Assembly (NCBI GenBank): GCA_963728045.1
Contig: CAVSIE010000002.1
Location: 806,001 to 870,000 of the forward strand
DNA from: VRUE01 sp963728045
GTDB lineage: Bacteria > Actinomycetota > Thermoleophilia > Solirubrobacterales > 70-9
Direction of reading: 5' to 3'
DNA: 64,000 bases
Shown here: one piece after another, positions 60,835 through 64,000 of the stretch
Position numbering within the stretch: position 1 is the first letter of the stretch
How the letters are laid out: each line of letters starts with the position of its first letter
Translations under genes and position numbers: made by a program
Notes under the pieces: generated by a model
What the model saw: the letters and a program-made list of their open reading frames with translations, nothing else
Database searches by the model: none
Told to the model about the DNA's origin: nothing

Positions 60835-61842
60835 CTAGCGAAGGCAGAGGCGCTCGCGGGCGATCCAGTCCGAGCCGGGAGGCAGCTTGGACGCCGGATG
60901 GCGGGCTTTGCCGCACTCGAGCTGGCGCTGGCTGTCGCCGGCGCGAAGGAAGCGAGCGGCGAATGACTCCAGCAGCAGCGGGACGGGGTCGATCGGCGTG
61001 TCGTAGCGGCGCACCTCGAAGTGCAGGTGCGGCCCGGTCGAGTACCCGGTGGAGCCGACGTAGCCGATCCGCGTGCCGCCGACGACCTGCTCGCCGACCC
61101 AGCTCGTGATCGTCGAAAGGTGGGCATACCAGGTGGTGAAGCCGAGCCGGTGCTGGATCACCACCAGGTTGCCGTAGCCGCCGTTGTTGTAGCCGGCGAA
61201 GATCGTGGCGCCGCGGCCCGCGGCGCCGACCCGCGTCCCGTGGGGAACCGGGAAGTCGAGTCCCTGGTGGCGGCGACCGCCGTCCCTTGGGGCGCCGAAC
61301 CCGTCGCCGATCGGGCCGGAGACCGGCCGCAGGAACCGCACGGGGTCGCCCGACGCCTCATCGCCGTGGCGCAGGTAGCCGATCGTCGCCGGCCCGGCGA
61401 GCCCGTCGGCCCCGATGCCGGCGGCGCGCTGCGCGCGCAGCACCGCTCCCTTGGTCAGCGGCCCGAAGGCCCCGTCGGCCCTTCCCGGCCCGTGGCCCGC
61501 GCGCTGGAGCAGGAACTGCAACGCCGCGACGTCCCAGCCCCGGTTTCCGAACCGCATCACCCGGCTGCCGAGCGGCGGCCTTCCCCTCCACCCGAGCGCC
61601 CGTCGCGTCCGTGGCCCCGCAATGCCGTCCGCCGCCAGGCCGCGGCGCCGTTGGAAAGCGGTGATCCCACGCCGGGTGAGAGACCCCCTGATCCCATCGA
61701 CGAACCCCCTGTAGAGATGCAGCCCCTTCAGCGCCGCCTGCAGGGCGGCCACGTTCGCGGGGGACGCATCGGCGCGCGAGGGAGCGGCGATCACGATGAC
61801 GGCGATCAGCGCCGCTGCCCCGATTCCTCGGATCGTGCGCAT
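60835..61842 (-). CDS. Secreted M23-family endopeptidase with two peptidoglycan-binding domains
   Basis: 335 residues from ATG 61842. Signal peptide AAALIAVIVIAAPSRADA. Two PG_binding_1 domains follow (LQAALKGLHLYRGFVDGIRG, ADGIAGPRTRRAL; then LQFLLQRAGHGPGRADGAFG, GADGLAGPATIGYL). The M23/LytM domain has the zinc residues in HQGLDFPVP and HLHFEVRR, with GLGFTTWYAHLS-like strand (LGFTTWYAHLS). It cuts peptide cross-links in the cell wall. The last ~35 residues with two cysteines (QLECGKARH, RERLCLR) may be a disulfide-closed tail. Confidence 0.92.
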   Translation of the reverse strand: MRTIRGIGAAALIAVIVIAAPSRADASPANVAALQAALKGLHLYRGFVDGIRGSLTRRGITAFQRRRGLAADGIAGPRTRRALGWRGRPPLGSRVMRFGNRGWDVAALQFLLQRAGHGPGRADGAFGPLTKGAVLRAQRAAGIGADGLAGPATIGYLRHGDEASGDPVRFLRPVSGPIGDGFGAPRDGGRRHQGLDFPVPHGTRVGAAGRGATIFAGYNNGGYGNLVVIQHRLGFTTWYAHLSTITSWVGEQVVGGTRIGYVGSTGYSTGPHLHFEVRRYDTPIDPVPLLLESFAARFLRAGDSQRQLECGKARHPASKLPPGSDWIARERLCLR

Positions 61843-61921
61843 CTCCCAAATGGTCGGTAAGGCCGCTCCGACTCACAACCCCCCGCAACGATGCGTGCAT
61901 TTCACGCCTGTGCGGCGGTGG

Positions 61922-62670
61922 CTATGGCCCGGTGAAGCCTCCCGCGAAGCAGGGACCGCCGCCACAGTCGTCGCTCTGCAGGATCGCTCCGGCGAAGAAG
62001 TTGGAGACGAGCTGCTGCTCTGCCGGCGCTGCGCGGGGAGCGCCGTGCGGGTCCACGCCGCTGCGGTTGGGAAGGTTCTCGTAGGGCGGCGGTTCGACCC
62101 CGATCAGTTTGCCGGGGTTAAGCGGGTCCTCCCGCACCGGGCCGGTGTCCCAGTAGTAGATCGCCGAGCCGGTGTACGGGTAGTGGCGGATCGGCGGGAC
62201 GCGCCAGAGCACGTCCGTGTCCGGCCAGCGTCCGGGGAAGAGGACCGGCCGGTGGGCGGCGGCGCCGATCGTGCGGGCCTCGACGTCGGCCTGGTAGATC
62301 GTCACCTGGTGGTCGCCGAAGGCGACGTTCATCAGCACCTGATGGGCGGGTGTGTTGGGCAGCGGATCGTCGGTCATCCGGTGCGCGTAGCCGTTTGGCT
62401 CGCCGCGATCCCAGAGCATCTGGATCAGGTCGAGGATCAGCGGCCGCGCCGTCTCGTTCGGGTATGACGGGTAGAACACCTGCGCGAACGGATCGAAGTC
62501 AACCGAGCGCGGCAGCAGCACGGAGTAGTTCATCGCCGGCACGCCGAGCGATGCCCGGGTGAAGTCGGGCGCGACCGCGGTCAGGGCGCCGCCCATGATC
62601 CCGCCCTGGCTGTTGCCGTTGTAGTAGAGCTCGCTGGTGTCGAGCACCGAGCCGCTGCCCAGCGTCCCGT
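61922..62670 (-). pseudogene. 3' fragment of a large serine-hydrolase-like gene
   Basis: The frame contains ELYYNGNSQGGIMGGALTAV, a nucleophile-elbow-like G-N-S-Q-G-G, then PAMNYSVLLPRSVDFDPF, MNVAFGDHQVTIYQADVEAR and a C-terminus with AILQSDDCGGGPC. This looks like the C-terminal ~250 residues of a larger exported alpha/beta-hydrolase-type protein. It has no start of its own: upstream of about 62670 the sequence belongs, in another frame, to a DUF998 gene. It is therefore probably the residue of a deletion that joined two genes. Confidence 0.65.
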
Positions 62671-62853
62671 CCAGAGGCCCCAGATCGCGACGGCGACGTT
62701 GAAGAGCCAAGGACGCGTCGCGGTGTCCGCCCCCAGCTCGCTGACCGCGTCCCGGATCTCGCTGTAGCCCGGCTCCAGGAACCCGGCGGCGAAGATGATC
62801 GCGACCCAGGCGAGCTGCCCGACGATCGAGGCGACTGCAAGCCTGCAGATCAA
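62671..62853 (-). pseudogene. 5' fragment of a DUF998 membrane-protein gene
   Basis: From TTG 62853 the minus strand reads LICRLAVASIVGQLAWVAII, then FAAGFLEPGYSEIRDAVSELG and WLFNVAVAIWGLW: the first helix and conserved RDAVSELG/WLFN signature of DUF998 membrane proteins. After WGLW (62671) homology stops and the sequence continues as the hydrolase fragment in another frame. About 60 of the expected ~200 residues remain. Confidence 0.65.
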
Positions 62854-62896
62854 GGAGTCGTGAGACTTCAGGGCGCCTGGCTCCAATCCGAGCGAA

Positions 62897-63217
62897 CTAC
62901 GTAGCCGCGGCGGCGAACGCCTTGGCAAGCCCGTCCGCGATGGCTCGCCCGTCCTCCGGCGCGGCGATCGAGAGGACCAGCTCGTCGCCGTCTTCACCCA
63001 GGGATAGATCGAGGAACGAACAGCACTCGGCCTCAGCCGCGACGATTCCCTCCAGCCGCCTGCGCGTGTTCGCATCCGCGCGGAAGCGCAGCAGGTGGCG
63101 GTCACCCTCGACCTCATGCGAGACAAGGCTCTCCGCGCCGATCTCGGCTATCGCGGCGAGGCGCTGTTCGAGCTCCCCCGCGCCAAGCGAGCAGGCGATT
63201 GGCTTGTCTTTAGTCAT
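62897..63217 (-). CDS. Small cysteine-containing protein (MerR C-terminal-like)
   Basis: 106 residues from ATG 63217. The pattern CSLGAGELEQRLAAIAEIG ... LLRFRADANTRRRLEGIVAAEAECCSFLDLSL ... LVLSIAAPEDG (key part AEAECCSFL) resembles the effector half of heavy-metal MerR regulators and stand-alone proteins of the same type, without the DNA-binding part. The CC pair and Cys9 could bind a thiophilic metal. It is adjacent to the DUF998 fragment; no resistance genes are seen nearby. Confidence 0.7.
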   Translation of the reverse strand: MTKDKPIACSLGAGELEQRLAAIAEIGAESLVSHEVEGDRHLLRFRADANTRRRLEGIVAAEAECCSFLDLSLGEDGDELVLSIAAPEDGRAIADGLAKAFAAAAT

Positions 63218-63289
63218 CTTCAAGAAGTACCACGGTCTTCCGCGCCTGAGTAGTTTGATCCCAAGCCGGGGTTGGGTAGCTCCGGGCCC

Positions 63290-64000
63290 ATGGGGACGCT
63301 GGCGCCGGAAGGCGCATCCGATCGCTACGCGCATCGCTTCGGCGCCTCGCCGCCGCTGTCGCTGGGCGTCGAGGAGGAGTTGCTGCTGGTCGACGAGGAG
63401 CTGGCGTTGGCGACGGTGAGCGAAGCGGTGCTCGACGAGGTGCCCTCAGCACTGGCCGGGCGCGTCTCCTCCGAGATCTTCACCGAACAGATCGAGCTGA
63501 AGACGGGTGTCTGCCACGGGCCCGGCGAAGCCCTCGAGCAGCTGGGCGAGTTGAGGCGAGCGATCGACGAGGCCGGCTTCGGCCTGCTCGCGGCGGGGCT
63601 CCACCCTTCTGCCCCTGCCGGCAAGGCGAAGCTGGTGGCGAAGCCGCGCTACGACGTCGTCCGCGATGACTTCGGGGACCTGCTGTCCAACCCGCCCTGT
63701 GGCCTCCACGTCCACGTCGGCATGCCCGAGCCGGACGTCGCGGTGCGGCTGGCCAACGCCTTTCGCCTCTACCTGCCGGTGCTGCAGGCGCTGAGCGCCA
63801 ACTCGCCCTTCCGCGAGGGAGCCGACTCCGGCCATGCCAGCGCCCGCACCTCGGTGGTGCGGGCCTACCCGCGCTTCCAGGTGCCGCGCCTCTTCCGTGA
63901 CTACGAGGACTTCTGCCGGGTCGCCGACCAGCTGATCGCCGCCGCTGGGGTCGACGACTACACCTACATCTGGTGGGACGTCCGTCCCCACCCCAAGCTG
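63290..64000 (+). CDS. Glutamate--cysteine ligase type 2 (carboxylate-amine ligase) family, cut by window end
   Basis: 237 codons are visible from ATG 63290 and the frame is open at base 64000. The GCS2/YbdK family start is clear: LGVEEELLLVDEELA (EEE metal/ATP site), EIFTEQIELKTGVC, and CGLHVHVGMPEPDVAVRLAN with the conserved HVHVG. It also shows LPVLQALSANSPF and a TYIWWDVRPHPKL end. Family members ligate glutamate or other acids to amines; weak gamma-glutamylcysteine synthetase activity is known for some. A TTG at 63272 is an alternative start. Confidence 0.92.
   Translation, partial: MGTLAPEGASDRYAHRFGASPPLSLGVEEELLLVDEELALATVSEAVLDEVPSALAGRVSSEIFTEQIELKTGVCHGPGEALEQLGELRRAIDEAGFGLLAAGLHPSAPAGKAKLVAKPRYDVVRDDFGDLLSNPPCGLHVHVGMPEPDVAVRLANAFRLYLPVLQALSANSPFREGADSGHASARTSVVRAYPRFQVPRLFRDYEDFCRVADQLIAAAGVDDYTYIWWDVRPHPKL

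Overview
The window is GC-rich throughout, with dense genes, many GTG/TTG starts and 1-8 bp gene overlaps. Gene content points to a high-GC actinobacterium, most likely class Thermoleophilia (Solirubrobacterales-like). This is an inference, resting mainly on the secreted families (an Ala-Gly-Gly-Ser 'YAAGKISGKQIK' protein, RCC1, TolB-like and Ig-type exported proteins) and on PurS/PurQ/PurL-type purine synthesis. No phage, integrase, transposase or CRISPR array was seen.

Layout. 1-10.7 kb: a cell-wall hydrolase (cut by the window edge), a GYD protein, then a purine block (purD-purE-purB, purC-purS-purQ-purL) interrupted by a vapBC toxin-antitoxin pair, a thioredoxin-fold protein and a cytochrome P450. 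10.7-18.1 kb: three paralogous secreted proteins around a four-gene sugar ABC importer. 18.2-23.9 kb: purF, then a TolB-like protein and a nitronate monooxygenase on the minus strand, then purN-purH. purM and purK are not in the window. 23.9-27.8 kb: two lipoproteins (one beta-lactamase-like), a structured RNA candidate, a LOG protein, a methyltransferase, tRNA-Lys and a secreted protein. 27.8-31.3 kb: thiamine genes (thiO and a thiS-thiG fusion behind a TPP riboswitch, divergent from thiE). 31.3-42.4 kb: pyruvate dehydrogenase complex (lpd, pdhA, pdhB, pdhC), a DsbA-like protein, a frameshifted tyrosinase, membrane proteins, and lipB-lipA, which supply the lipoyl group for pdhC. 42.5-50 kb: secreted proteins, a PucR-type regulator, two tRNA-Ala genes, a DrrAB-type ABC exporter and a very acidic protein. 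50-64 kb: a large metzincin protease, a seven-bladed RCC1-like protein, a decayed gene, an FAD oxidoreductase, small secreted and enzyme genes, a rearranged gene junction and the start of a GCS2-type ligase.

The most notable non-gene signal is an 86-bp palindromic repeat present three times between 35.5 and 40.2 kb. One copy is intergenic. Two lie in frame inside coding regions (the pdhC linker and a membrane-protein loop), in two different reading frames. Differences between copies include two compensatory base-pair changes in the predicted stem, so the folded form appears to be conserved. This resembles in principle the coding palindromic elements known from Rickettsia. A second signal is a terminator-ended hairpin RNA candidate at 25.5 kb that contains a tRNA T-arm-like hairpin. 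A decayed inverted copy of the tRNA-Ala(CGC) 3' end at 44.2 kb has likewise become a perfect palindrome.

Several genes have single-base frame breaks (purQ, tyrosinase, the secreted protein next to tRNA-Lys, the Ig/PASTA remnant). From one sequence I cannot tell sequencing error from real mutation or recoding.
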